This document shows positions 1 to 13,304 of a stretch of 64,000 bases of DNA, piece by piece; the first letter of the stretch is position 1, and each line of letters starts with the position of its first letter. Made by a program: the position numbers and the translations under genes. This DNA comes from Palaemon carinicauda (lineage: Eukaryota; Arthropoda; Malacostraca; Decapoda; Palaemonidae): contig NC_090730.1 of the NCBI RefSeq assembly GCF_036898095.1, positions 32,824,761 to 32,888,760 of the forward strand, written 5' to 3'. Under the pieces are notes generated by a model. That model was not told the DNA's origin, searched no databases, and was given only the letters and a program-made list of their open reading frames with translations.

Positions 1-230
1 TGCCATAAGATCAGTTTAATCTGTATCAATCGACCAATTTCCATCTAAACATTTCATTTTTACACATATCGCCTTATTTGCTTTGTCATTTTTTTTTTCT
101 AATATGAATGATGTATGATATAAAAGTTTGAAAATTCGTTATTTTCTGACTTTTTCCGTAAGAACCTGTGCATATTTTGAATAACAATAATATCCCCTAC
201 GTAGAAAAGAGCAAGTGTCTGGATATACAA

Positions 231-232
<2 letters not shown>

Positions 233-316
<84 letters not shown>

Positions 317-333
317 ATAATTATAATATATAA

Positions 334-386
<53 letters not shown>

Positions 387-392
387 TGTATA

Positions 393-432
<40 letters not shown>

Positions 433-438
433 TGTATA

Positions 439-497
<59 letters not shown>

Positions 498-498
498 A

Positions 499-567
<69 letters not shown>
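233..567. repeat. Compound (AC)n/(AT)n/(GT)n microsatellite with a higher-order unit
   Basis: The array runs (AC)n, (AT)n, (GT)n, (AC)n and then long (AT)n. The last part is broken three times by the same 12-mer ATGTATAAACAT, near 386, 432 and 492, so the array has a higher-order period on top of the dinucleotide. All open frames across it (YIYI or HTHT peptides) are artefacts of the dinucleotides. Confidence 0.95.
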
Positions 568-570
<3 letters not shown>

Positions 571-591
571 CCTATACTTATATTAGGGCAC

Positions 592-798
592 GATCAGCGG
601 AATTACCAGATGTATAAAAACTTGGTCTCTCTCCGTCCATTGGATAAGGGGAGAGAAAGTAATCATACCCTGGTGAGAGGGGGTACCCCGAAAGGAAGGA
701 GGGAAAGGGTAGGAAGGGTTGAATCTGTATGCGCGCGTGTGCGTGCTTATCCATCCACATATTTAGCCATTGTTATTGACGGGTCGCGTACAGCAACG

Positions 799-805
<7 letters not shown>
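592..805 (+). repeat. Microsatellite-anchored dispersed repeat, copy 1
   Basis: Starts directly after the (AT)n tract. It shares with 5336-5485 the words CATACCCTGGT, AGAGGGGG, a GTGTG-rich middle, ATTTAGC and the closing block GACGGGTCGCGTACA. It has no coding capacity and ends just before an (ATA)n run. The family name is unknown to me. Two same-strand copies, both starting at an (AT)n array, support a real interspersed element. Confidence 0.6.

Positions 806-833
<28 letters not shown>
799..833. repeat. (ATA)n microsatellite
   Basis: Uninterrupted trinucleotide run directly after the dispersed repeat's GGGTCGCGTACA end. Confidence 0.95.
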
Positions 834-1120
834 CCAGCGTGATAATGTTCAAGATTTAAAGTATTGTAAAGAATCTAATTTTCAGATTAAAGCACAATGA
901 TAATGAACTTGAAATGTAGGCTACTGGAAAAAAAAAATAAATAAAAAAAAAATAACGAGAAATTATCATTTTATCTTACTAGACTACATTTTTTTTTTTT
1001 TTTCTGGTATAGTTAACGTTGTAATGCTTAACCCATATGTTGGTTCTATTGGGCTGTCCATTTTATAGCTAGGCTACATTTTATATTTTCAAATATCGGA
1101 AGATGATAGCAATAGTATTT

Positions 1121-1347
1121 AGAGGGGCACTCAGTAGAGCACAGACCTCCGCCACGGCAGCTAATTGCTCGACCTTGGTCTTTGACCTAAGACTTTCAAA
1201 ATTGAATCACTTCCACGTCTCAGCATAACAATTAATCCTTGAAAGTTTCACTACTCTATGAGTATAATTGTGGCCAGGAAGTTATTCACACACAAACAAA
1301 CAGGGGTGAAAACATAACCTCCTCCCAACTTCGTTTGCGGAGGTAAT
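1121..1347 (+). repeat. Short non-coding element with inverted ends, copy 1
   Basis: The body (GACCTTG, TTTCAAAATTGAATCACTTC, AATTGTGGCCAGGAAGTT, AACATAACCTCC) recurs at 6113-6466. The ends read ACCTCCGCC and GCGGAGGT, a short inverted repeat. The size, inverted ends and absence of coding suggest a MITE-like or other non-autonomous element. I recall similar repeats from other marine invertebrates but cannot check that here. Confidence 0.6.
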
Positions 1348-2394
1348 TAGAAACCAACAAATTGAATCTCTCTCAACTTCATCACTGAAGGAAAGCTTGT
1401 GTGGTTATCAGTTGTCGCAATTGATATTGTCTTGTGGATTGTCATTCAAACGCATTCTATCTGCAAAAGTTGTTCAACAATAAGGACCTTTTTAAGTTTT
1501 CATGATTCATAGAATATTTTCACGAACATGTCTGTTTCTTTATTCTAGTTCTTTTGATCAAATTCATTTTTTTTTCTAATTTTGTCTTTCCTGACTCAGT
1601 CAACGTCAGATTACTGGTTCCTTTCTATCCTACGTTTCTCGCACTATTTGAAATAAAATCCTGAAAAGAAAATAATTAAACGTATTATTTCCTTCGCTCT
1701 TTCACCAGTAGCCTACCATGATATAAATCTATTCTTAATCAAAGAACTGGTATTTCTGGAGTCATTTTGAAAGCCTGATTTGTTTTCCTTTGCTATTCCA
1801 AAGGACGGGTTCATAGGAATATAGGAAATTAAATATTGGAAAATTCTAGTTATGACTAAGGTTTCTAATAATAGCAGTAACCTTTCTTCGCATCAGTTCC
1901 TTTTACACAAAATTAAAGAAAGAATAAAATTGGCTCTACTCACTGACATTACTGTTCAATCGGGATTATACTACATATTAAAGTGTTATTAAAACTTCTA
2001 GCACTGACAGACAGAAACAAAGGAAAAATATTTTCTTATGAATGATTAATTTAGAAATTAGGAGACTAATCAAGTAGGGACGGTCTGATTTTCCTTTTTT
2101 GTAATGTGACCTTATTTAGAAGGAAATATCCAATTACTTGCATACAAAAGTAACACGCAAACATCAAGTTGTGATTTTTATGACAAATTTTTCGACAAAT
2201 GTTAGATTACAGAAATTATTTCTGTCTAGTTTAAGGTTGGAAATTAGGCTAGGTGAATTAGGGCTTCTGATCTCATGAGTATTTTAACTCTAACTGAGTC
2301 ATAATTAGGGTTCTCCGAGGGTTAATGGATTTTATGCAATATAAAATTATGTGCTTATTTTGCATGTTCCACACATCCAGCGTTTCTCTAGCCG
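1348..2394. other. Non-coding stretch, nothing recognised
   Basis: AT-rich sequence with short poly-T and poly-A runs. I found no long ORF, convincing exon, RNA gene or internal repeat on either strand. Confidence 0.6.
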
Positions 2395-3035
2395 ATTCCT
2401 AGATTGTTAGTGTTGTTACTTGCCAAGCCACAACCCCAGTTGGAAAAGCAGGACGCTATAAGCCCAGGGACTCCAACAGGGAAAATAGCCCAGTGAGGAA
2501 AGGAAACAAGGAAAAATTAAATATTCTAAGAACAGTAACATCTAAATAAATATCTCCTATATAAACAATAAACAATAACTAAACAAGAGGAAGATAAATA
2601 AGATAAAATAGTGGGCAAGAGTGTACCCTCGAGCTAGAGAACTCTAACCCAAGACAGTGAAGACCATAGTACAGAGGCCATGGCACTACCTAAGACTAGA
2701 GAACAATGGTTTGATTTTGGAGTGTCCTTCTCCTAGAAGAGATGCTTACCATAGCTAAAGAGTCTCATCTACCTTTACTAAGAGGAAAGTGGCCATTGAA
2801 CAATTACAGTGCAGTAACCCCTTGGGTGAAGGAGAATTGTTTGGTAATCTCAGTGTTGTCAGGTGTATGAGGACAGAGGAGAATATGTAAAGAGTAGGCC
2901 AGACTATTCGGTGTGTGTATGTAGGCAAAGGGAAAGTGAACCGTAACCAGAGAGAAGGATCCAATGTAGTACTGTCTGGCCAGTCAAAGGACTCCATAAC
3001 TCTCTAGCGGTAGTATTTCATCGGGTGGTAGGGTT
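2395..3035. repeat. Probable decapod interspersed repeat
   Basis: The stretch from about GCCAAGCCACAACCCCAGTT to GCGGTAGTATTTCATCGGGT reads like a dispersed repeat I recall from prawn and shrimp loci, with phrases such as 'agccca..gg.ctccaacaggga' and 'gtagtactgtctggccagtcaaagga'. There is no second copy in the window, so the call rests on memory and on the different texture from its flanks. The 80-codon minus-strand ORF inside it is probably meaningless. Confidence 0.4.
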
Positions 3036-5186
3036 TGCATGTTTTTGAATAAAACAAAATGTTGCAGTTATTCTGGTATCCACTTGATAATCACTCTCAA
3101 ATAAATGCTTTGTTAGCACAAGTAGGACAAAACTGTATCACAGTCTGGATGTCTGGAATGATAGTTAGCTAAGGAGGAATGAACAAAAAAGCAGCTAAAG
3201 AGAATAGGATACGTTACTCCAATTTACCCTTTTACTGTCACTCGTGTTCTTCATCTTTGTATGTCATTAAAGGTGAAATCGATTAACTGTGATAACCATT
3301 GATATTTGGTCTCTATATATGGTAGAGTTGGTATCACTGGCTGGTCGGTTAACAGAACTGGGTTGGGAGTGGGACCTCTATCGCAACACTGTCCCGTTGT
3401 CATGCAACTTGGTTGGATCTACAAACTGCGTAACTTGAAACTAACGATGACTTCGCTTTTATCAGGCGAAATTATGAAGAGAGAGAGAAAAATATAGACA
3501 ATCTAATAATAACGCCATAGTATCTACAGGTTTGTAACAAGATTTTACAAGACTCCTTTTTTTTTATCTGGAGGTGCATCTTGACTTTTTAGATCATTCT
3601 GTTACTTAACTTTAAGGGCTGTTTTTCTGGTCCTATACAGCAGGGGAACCCTACTCTCTACAGGACCTTCACAGTCATTTTATCATGTTCAAGCAAAAGC
3701 ATTCAACATTTCACACTGCATATTACTCTTTTATTGACTGAATAAAAGAATATTCAAAGAAAAGTGTTTTGATACTTTGATAAGCAGTATTTACATTCGA
3801 AGGCACAGTTACATTAGATATATGACTTTCAAGGGAACATGTCACGCCTATAGTGTCAGAAAAAAAGGTTTCTGAGTGTTTGGGTCAAATTTTGTGAGTT
3901 TGATTCGTTTTGCAGTATGGTAAATTAGCTGATGTCTTTATTTTCAATTTTCAGTGATTTTATCGATAAATATTATTTCTACATCTTGTATAGTGATTTT
4001 GTCCTAGTGCGTGCTCCTCCACACATTCCAAGGCAAAACAATTGCTATTTCTATTTACATAATATTGTGTCTTTTCTTGTAGTTTACTTTCTGGTATACC
4101 TATTTAATTTCCTCGCCTTATTTTCTATATTGGTTTGTAAATACGTTTTCTAAAATCCGTAATTCAATTCATTTTTTTGTAAAATTTGTTTCATTTGTCC
4201 ATATTTGAATGCCATAAAAAATCTATTATTTAGTCAATGTAAAAAGGCAGCTGTTTTATGAAAAATATATTTCAACAGAGAATAAAGATGCTTTAAAAAT
4301 GTTTTTAGAAGCAACCTTTTTGAGAGATGTTTGTTTTTATTATCCAAATGGTTTGGATTTATGACAGATGATGTCATTCAGGCTTCAGCACAGAATAATG
4401 GGATACGTAAGTGCCGGTGTGAGGAAACCTTACAGTTACTCAGTGTAGTCAAATTTAATGAGTGTGGGTAGCAAGATTGAAGAAAATGACGAGATAGGAA
4501 GTAAAGTAGAAAGGATTGAATTTAGATAATCATATATTGCGTTGTCCTATGAAATAGTCGGTTGTGTCCGCCGTTGTGCTAGAGTTTTAAAGAAACCAAG
4601 GAGATATGCCACAGATGCCATAGCCTTAAATAAGCATTATGCCCATACCTTAACCTGACCTAGAACCCAGTCATTACTTAGGAGGCTACTCCAAGCTGTG
4701 ACTCCCTTTGACCACGTTGCCACATTTTAAATCGCATGATTCTATTAAAAAAATTTTTACAAGGTTTGAGTATTTCTATCCAACAATAACTTTCATAATG
4801 CTAGCGTGTAGTCCTACATAAAATACTTGGGTGAAAATTTCTAAATTACAATACAATATTTATAGAAAGTTCCTTTTTAACAGAAATTCTTTCATATATC
4901 CAGAAACTGAAATATGTCAGTATTTTGTCGAATATCCAGCTCTCTTCTAACACTGATTTCTCTCTTTGAACAGATACCTTGTGTGCTAATTCTTCCGACC
5001 AGACAGAATGCATGAGAAGAGTAAGTAATCACAAAAATGTGGAGTGCACAATTCGAAGCTTTTGACCAATTCACATGATCAGAATAATTATGAAACGAAC
5101 TTTGGTAAATATATTCCACTAATGAAAGACAGGAGGATAAACCATTTCTCCTATATGATAAAAAGCAAGTGTCAGACTGCTTATAC
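3036..5186. other. Non-coding stretch, nothing recognised
   Basis: AT-rich. The best open frame (3932-4153, +, 73 codons) is a string of hydrophobic residues from T-rich DNA with no splice or family support. Nothing else could be identified. Confidence 0.55.
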
Positions 5187-5273
<87 letters not shown>

Positions 5274-5276
5274 ATA

Positions 5277-5335
<59 letters not shown>
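5187..5335. repeat. (AT)n-(GT)n-(AT)n compound microsatellite
   Basis: Long (AT)n, then about eleven GT units, then (AT)n again. The dispersed repeat follows immediately, repeating the arrangement seen at 592. Confidence 0.95.
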
Positions 5336-5338
<3 letters not shown>

Positions 5339-5485
5339 CTTTCAGTCACGCTCAGCTCTCCCCGCCTCTCGGATAGTAGGGAAAGGGACTAGTCATACCC
5401 TGGTAAGAGGGGGAGCGTGTGTGTGGGCAGTTCAATCTAAAAATTTAGCAATATTTTTGACGGGTCGCGTACACCAGTGTCCTTA
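5336..5485 (+). repeat. Microsatellite-anchored dispersed repeat, copy 2
   Basis: Starts at the end of the (AT)n tract and shares CTCTCC, CATACCCTGGT(A/G)AGAGGGGG, ATTTAGC and GACGGGTCGCGTACA with the copy at 592-805. It is shorter in the middle and on the same strand. Confidence 0.6.
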
Positions 5486-6112
5486 GAAAATTAAAGTGTT
5501 ACACTATAATAAAATAAGACTCGTTTGTATTTACGAAATGTCCAACAGTGAAACTATTGGGGGAAAACTAAAAATTAATGAGCAACTTGCGAAGTTTGTC
5601 ATCAAAAAGAATTACATACAATATACATAAAAAGTTTATTTACAGGCTCATTGCAGTAGTAAATTTTGATTGTAAAAAATAAGTATCTAAAGCTTCGGTT
5701 TCTCTTCATACTTTACATAAAATTAGGCACAATGTTATATTCAAATATAGTAGATTTTTCAATGATATGTATTGACAAACATTCAAAAACTAACACTACA
5801 AAAGATTAATAAAAAAGGAAATGAAAATTAGTAATCATTAGGAAAATAAATCGTGATTTAGAATAATCAGGAAAAACAAAGAAGTCGAAGGAATCTACTG
5901 CACATTAAAAGAACTGACCCATGAAGCTCTGACAAAACTGCAACTACTTACCCAAATACCTGCAAAGTGCACACCTTATATTAGGCTACGGGTGGTCACA
6001 GAATCATTAATAAAAACACAATCATGAACGCTACAAACTGCACGGCGTAACAGAAGCAGTAATACAAACCCATTGAAGCTCCCACAAAATGTAGAAAAAA
6101 CATGATGAATAC

Positions 6113-6466
6113 TAGAAAAGCTCTCTGCGAGTGCAGACCTCCACCACGGCAGCTTATTTCTGGAAACCAGCTAGCCTTCCCCAGAATCAATTTAGATCGT
6201 ATTCGTATTTGTAGTTTGCGTGGCAACCATGTGTGAACTCGGGTTTAAGGTTAGGGTCAATTCGGTTGACCTTTTGCTCGACCTTGACTTTGACCTTTGC
6301 CTTAGAACTTTCAAAATTGAATCACTTCTACGTCTCAACATAGCAATTAATCCCTAAAAGTTTCACTACTTGATGAGTAAAATTGTGGCCAGGAAGTTCT
6401 TCACAAACAAACAGACAAACAGGAGAGAAAATATAACCTCCTTCCAACTTCGTTGGTGGAGGTAAT
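6113..6466 (+). repeat. Short non-coding element with inverted ends, copy 2
   Basis: Longer than the copy at 1121-1347, with an extra block after the left end. The ends read ACCTCCACCA (6137-6146) and TGGTGGAGGT (6454-6463), perfectly complementary. Each differs from copy 1 at the matching position, so the ends appear to co-vary. Confidence 0.6.
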
Positions 6467-9273
6467 AAACACACCTTGCAGATTAAACGCTATGTTACTA
6501 AGAATCGTCAGTGAAACAAACCTCTGGAAAAATGACATACAATGCAATAAGCCATATAACAAAATGTGTACAAAAAGAAAGTATAAACCAAAATTACATA
6601 AAATCAGTAGTCAACCATAGTGGGAAAAATTATAAAACCAATAATCAACTTTTGGCCAAAGCTCAGAAGTCATGAAACAAAGAAACATCCAAGAAGAAGA
6701 AGAAAGCACAGAAAGAGAGGAGACAAGAAATATCCAAAAAGCAAAGAATAGACCACCAAAGAAAGGTGTTAACAAAAGATAGAAAACCGTAGAACCATAA
6801 GAAATCAACGAGAAATGACATTTAATTGACGAAAAGGAATGCAAAATAGGCACAGAAATCTTAGGTGACAAAGAAGTGTCTAAAAAGCCAAAGAAACGTA
6901 AAAAATAATTGAAAAAGCTGGTAAACAAGAGAATAGTCTACATCGGGACAGTAAAACCATGAAACTACAGAGAGGATCCCTTGAGAATATGCATATACAC
7001 AGGTCAGAAGAAAAAAGAGCCACCAGACAGCAAAATGCTCGCAAACCACATAAATAGCCGCTACAACTATGGGATATCAATGGCAAAACAGCTGAAGAAG
7101 TCATAAAACATGACAGGAATTTCTGCAATAGGCATCCATCAAACACAAAAAGAATAAACTTCAGAATAAAGACACTTCCTCAAATTACAGAATTCCCAAT
7201 AGAGCAACTGGACCATAAAGTGCCAATTAAATACTGAGATACGAGGTACCTAGGAAAACTACATTTTGATAAAACATTAAGACTAGAAAAATTAAGCTTG
7301 GCCTATAAAGTAACTAGGACCACCAAATTCGATTAAAACAATAATAAAAAGTAAAGGTCACAAAGAGCCAGTGGTGTTGCATTTTTAATTTGTTTCAATA
7401 ATACAAAATTTACCTCAGATCATATTCCTGAAAAAATTATGCCTTTCAGTCTTTACGTAACATTGATGCCTTTTCCTGGCTTTAATGTAAGTGGAGCAAG
7501 TAGACTATATAGAACTTTGCGTAATTATCTACAAATATTTCCTTAATATTCATATGCCGAAGAACTAGTAAACATACAATGAACCAGTCGGTCACAAAAC
7601 ATAAAAAAAGATATTCTGGGGCACAAATCATAATGAAGTATCTCAAGCTGTGAGGGACCAAAGATCCAATGACAAAGCAGACAAAGGCCAACAACATATA
7701 GAAGACCACAAAGCATCGACTGAGCAATAAGGGCCCAAATCACCAATGAAACAGATGTGACCTTGAAGCCTTACCAAACGGGCAGAACCACAGAATGATA
7801 AAGTAACTGTCAAAGCCACTAAAAAAAGGTCAGAGCTAAAACAGCAAAGAATCAGCTGATATCATGTAGCACCATGAAAGTGGGTAGGTCATCAATGATG
7901 CAGCTAATTCTAATATATTACCTAATAGTGAAATAAAGAACCAAAGAAGATTACAGGCAAAAATTATTTATGGAAGCACTTAGGGATATGCACTCCACTG
8001 TAGGCTAGTTTCCAGGTGCCACAAAGTAGCACTATGAATCAATGTAGTGGTCATTATAACACCCGGAATGTAATGCACAAGTGCACCACCTAAAGCTACA
8101 AAACGCCAATATCAAGGTCACAAAGTAGATTAATAATATAATACCCAAATACAAATAAAATATTAGAAATATAGATGAAAATCAGATATAATGAGCGCTA
8201 AACAAATGATTGAAGCTTAAAAGCACCAATAAACCAGGAAGAGAGCTTGAAGATAGAGAGGGAAATTAACAATGAAGGCACAAATCATCAATGAAGCAGA
8301 CCTGGTCACAATGCATTTTATAAAGTAACAAGGATCATGAAAGACCAATTAACCGCCAGGTTATAACGTTTAACAAGTAAGAAAAAAGTACTAGTGACCA
8401 CCCAACAGCAATAAAACCATCATAAATCTTCCAAGCCTAAAGCGAAGCAGCCCAGGCAACAAGACACTAGTGAAAAGGCCAGAGAACAAAGCACCAGAAC
8501 TAGAAGGATTAAAACAGTACCCAATGGTCAATTTAACAATAAAACACCCGGGAAACTCCTAGTCATGAGAGGCACCTATGGTCACCTAATTCCTAGGGAC
8601 AAGCTGCTACTCAAAGCACCAATGAAACAGCTGGCACCATGAAGTTCCAGTGAACTAGCTAATACTATCTATGAAAGACATACAAAACACCCTAGGCATT
8701 TAGTATCAATGACGCAGTAGAAGCCATAAAGCAATAGTAAAGGAGGCATAGCAATAAATTACAAGTCTCCAACTCAAACACAATTCTAGTTGCTAAAATA
8801 GAATATGTTAACACAGCAATGACAAAGCTACTACACACTTTGGTGACGTTTTCACTGTTTTGGATGAGGGGAGAGTTAACAAAATTCTTTCTAATTCATA
8901 AAATTTTCAAATTAATTGCTTGCTAAACTAAAGGCTGTTTAGTAGGAAGTTTGGTAAAGTTATTGGGTAATTTTTTGCTAAACTGAAGATTGTTTTACAA
9001 ATTGTAATTTGATGTACTTTCAATGTTTTTAGTTTGAGTTGGTAGGTTAATTTCAAGGTGTGATAGCGTTCACATATTTTTCTCATATAAATCAAAGGTA
9101 TTTTCTTTTCCACTATATACTATTTTATCTTATAAAATGTTTTATAAAAACTCTCTACTTTCAGTAATTGGGGAAACCTATAATTTGCTAGGTAGAATGT
9201 TAAGAATTCTCTATTCTAAGTTTCATCTCTGACATCTATGATTACTAACTTTTCCTAATTTTTCTACCCTCAG
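6467..9273. repeat. Degenerate A/C-rich region with recurring words, possibly a decayed tandem array
   Basis: Between about 6600 and 8850 words such as 'ggtcacaaag', 'aagcaccaatgaa', 'cagctggcacc' and 'accatgaag' recur in altered forms on the + strand at short irregular spacing (for example near 7735, 8275 and 8595). This suggests a heavily mutated tandem array with a unit of a few tens of bases. No exon is recognised, although the missing first exon of the gene at 9274 could lie here or further upstream. Confidence 0.35.
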
Positions 9274-12200
9274 GTTGAAGTCTGCCGTAGTATGCACAGA
9301 AATAGCCATCAGCGAACAAGAATGCACGAAGTTCTTACAAACTGTGCTACACAGCTCAACATTACACTCCCAAGTGGTATGTCTCATTCATAAAGAGTCT
9401 CAAGTTTTATTCTAAACACTCTAGAAATTACATTATTTTAGTTAAAATAATCTATGTTATTCATGTAGAGATTTTGTGCCATACATAAAAACTCATCCTT
9501 TCCAGAACGTACCACGTTGGTTGAAAAAAAAATGATTAGAAATTTACCAAGATGATTTTGTTCCCCTAAATAGTTAAGAGACCCTGTTAAAGTGAGGTAT
9601 GCCCCCAAATCTCATAGTTCTATGAAGTTTCACTCTCTGGTTGCTATATGTGCACCCAGTAAAAGTAGTTGGAGAGAGCCATAAAGTAGTGTAATTTTTT
9701 CATTTATTAGATGTAATATTTATTTCAAAATATTATCCAAACATTAACAATAATCACCATGGTAAAGCTGAATATCTAATCAGAAGGACAGGCAGTTGAA
9801 AAAAAAAATCCTTAATAATTCAGTGTTTACTTACGAGCTGATAAAGCTTAGGTTGTAGTAAATATTGCTGGCTTTGGATGATCCAAACCACAATTGGAAG
9901 GAATTAAGATCCAGGTACCCACTTGGAATGGTTGACTAACAACCTGCAGTGGAAAAAAAAATATGAGCGGATTGAGATAAAAACGATGAATTAAGTAATA
10001 GGATTGTGTCGAGAAAGATACCTGGAGTCTCACTAAGCATCTAGAACAGAAGGAAACTCTCCTTGGAAACAGAGCATTATGAGGTATGGGAGCACCTCTT
10101 CATTAAGGGAAAGGAATCGTGAAACTGAAGATCTAGCAAACCAACTTTATCTTAAATTTCACAAAATGTAGGACACGTGGAAAATATTTTGGTCAGTAGT
10201 AGATTGTATGATGGAGAGATAAAAGACCAGTGCAGAGACTAAGAGATGATGAAAAGATAACCTCTTGCATAGTCTAAATGCACTGCCCAGTAGAGACCAA
10301 CATTACTGGATTTAGATATTGCAAAAAGAGTCAACAAAAGTCTGTTACACGTAGCAATAAGTCACACAGATGACTGAGAGCTAATGAATTAAGTTATTGA
10401 GATATAGGAAAGATTACCTTTATATCCAATTAGCAGCCACAACATCTGTGGAGAAAATCCAGCAAAGTGCTCTACAATATGTGTATGATAGTTCCTGAGG
10501 TGGAAGATAAAGGAAGATTGGATCTCCAATTTTCTGTGTATGTGGTCACCCAATAGGTTGTACATAGTGGGGCTAAAGCAGCCTGGAACCAAACATGAGG
10601 CACTTTGTACTTGATAACAACAAGGTTATCTTGAACTGAACAGTAATGTAGTCCATTCTAAAATACAAGCTGCAAGCCTTAAAGCTATTGAACTCTAACA
10701 CACTGGACAAAAGGGAGAGGAAGGGGTATTGAACTAAAGTTGATAGTGAATTCTATATAACTTGGAGGCAAGGCTGTACCTTTTTAGAACTTGAATTGGG
10801 AATATGAACATCCATTTTCTGTCAAGACTGCCAAGCATATTTGAGATCTGCAGAGATGACCTACCTTAGAATCTGCCGATTTATTTCCACAGACAGGAAA
10901 TGTCAGAAGGCAAATGCCCCCATGGAGTCTGCCCAACACAATTCCTATTACTGTTGGCGAACTCAGATGAGATAAATCCAAACCTAACATGTTTCAGAAA
11001 AGGAAAATCGATAACTATACAGTCACAGTATAGCCATGACTAAAACAGGGTCTATAGAAAGAAACAGATAATCTTTAGGAAACAAGGGACCTGTGATACT
11101 TTTGAGATTATGTATTGGATTGATTGTTCATTGTAATGTCATAGATTACAGAATTAAAAGAAAAGTATATCGAAATTATCTAATTGGCAAAGAAGTGTTC
11201 AATCTCAAAGAAATATAAACAAAGCCTGATAGAATCTGACTAACTTCAAGGTCTTTAAGTCATAGGCTACCTATCAAGAAATCTGGTTTTTCGAGGATAC
11301 TGTCTTAGATAAGCTTGGGAGTTACTGTGAAAGAATCTTTGCTTCTAGAGGCCAAAGAGAGGTTCGGTCTCATTATCTCACTAGAGATTTTAGCAAATTT
11401 TATAAAATGAAAGAAGTAGGGAGACCAAATTCCTTGTGCTGAAGAAGGACAGGCTTTGTCCTCATGACAGGGATTTGAAGCCAAAAGTAACTTGGCAAGG
11501 ATTCGTTTTGTTTTTTGTACACTCCAAGTGACACATAGGGGTTTGAACAACGATCTTTAGAAGATTGGATACGTAGGCAATTTTGAGAGAATATGACTGC
11601 AATCAAATTTTGAAATGGTATATGTTCATTTAAATCCAAACTGAAACCATTGTCTTTTCATCTAGGTGCCAATGAAACAAATGCTCACCAGGCTTTTAGA
11701 AACTGGATGAGAAATAACCCGGAGGATAAGCGTCGCCTCTTCAACTGCGCTCATGAAGGGCTGGTAAGTTCATTATCTTAAAACTAGTATCAAATCAAAT
11801 AAAGTACAGTAATAAAATATACACGATATTAGAAAATTTACGATTAATAATTACCTTCTATTCTTGTTTTTATCTCTCGCTAAACCTACTTTGTATGGGA
11901 GTTTTATTTCTCATAGTTAACGTGGAGATGAACATCAATTTAAATATTTAATCAGCAACTAAAATAAAATATCAGTCTCTACAATATGAGAAAATAGCTG
12001 TCCAATAAGCGTCTAAAGGTTGCAGAATTAAATGCTTATAATATTAGTTAATTTCCATGGGCACACTAATTGAATCCTCCATATCTTTTGCATAAACAAT
12101 GTTTAGTAAATCTATGGAATTTTATTTGACGACATGTCTTTAAAAATATTTTTGGACTTCAATTCTTTGATGTAGATCACGGAAATATTCTAATTAAACT

Positions 12201-12982
12201 TTGCTAAAGAGTAACCATTTAAGCCAGAGATATTAAAGTAAATTTTAATAGTTGACCGTTCAGCCATGCTTTGCAATAATTTTCTTACTTTTTTTTTTGG
12301 TGGGGAGAAGCTTATCAAGAAAATTCCCGGCTACAATAATCTTTTTTTTATATACAATACTGACTTTACTTTAAGACTTATTGAAACCTTATTGAGTATC
12401 TCATACAAACTTGAAAATTTTTCTGAAGTAGCAATTTTTGTATGAATGTGACACCATTTCTTATTGGTAGTATAATGAAGATGGGACAATGAACAGAGCA
12501 GCAATGGTTGAGAAAGTGAGGACTCTTCTCCAGGATCAGAATGAAGATGCACTTCTGCGGGAGCTTACAAACAGAGTGAATACTTGCCCTGAGGGTGAAA
12601 GCGTAAGTAAACATATGTCACATGTTGTCTAGAATCTAGATGCCCTCATGTTGCAGTTAAAAGTAGGCTACCATATATATTTCTAGCAAAATGTTCGGAT
12701 CATTCTTCTTCAATAATGTACAGACCATTTTTTCTTCTATGTCCGTCAGAACTCAAAATATGGTTTGCTTAAATTCTGCTAGTCCCTCTGTAATATCTTC
12801 AACCCTTCATTGTCGTTTTTCAAAGAACATTGTAATCTTGAGTTAGAGAACCTTTAAAAATAACCCAATCTTCTACCAAACCAGAGGATTTCACTTTTAC
12901 TTGAACCAAAGCACATAAAACACTTGTAGCACAAGGAATCGAGTCAAATCTTTAGTACGTGATGGACAGTTATCTAACACAA

Positions 12983-13061
<79 letters not shown>

Positions 13062-13065
13062 TATG

Positions 13066-13152
<87 letters not shown>

Positions 13153-13159
13153 GCATATG

Positions 13160-13205
<46 letters not shown>

Positions 13206-13239
13206 TATATGTGGGTATATATATATACAGTACACACAA

Positions 13240-13304
<65 letters not shown>

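Noticed and set aside
139..503. Several long open frames of [12 protein letters not shown] or VCVCVC peptides here and at all other (AT)n/(AC)n arrays.
   Set aside because: They arise because dinucleotide repeats lack stop codons. No gene evidence.
3932..4153. Hydrophobic 73-codon frame, considered as a signal-peptide exon for the gene at 9274.
   Set aside because: The frame ends in its own stop, no donor site fits phase 0, and the hydrophobicity follows from T-rich DNA.
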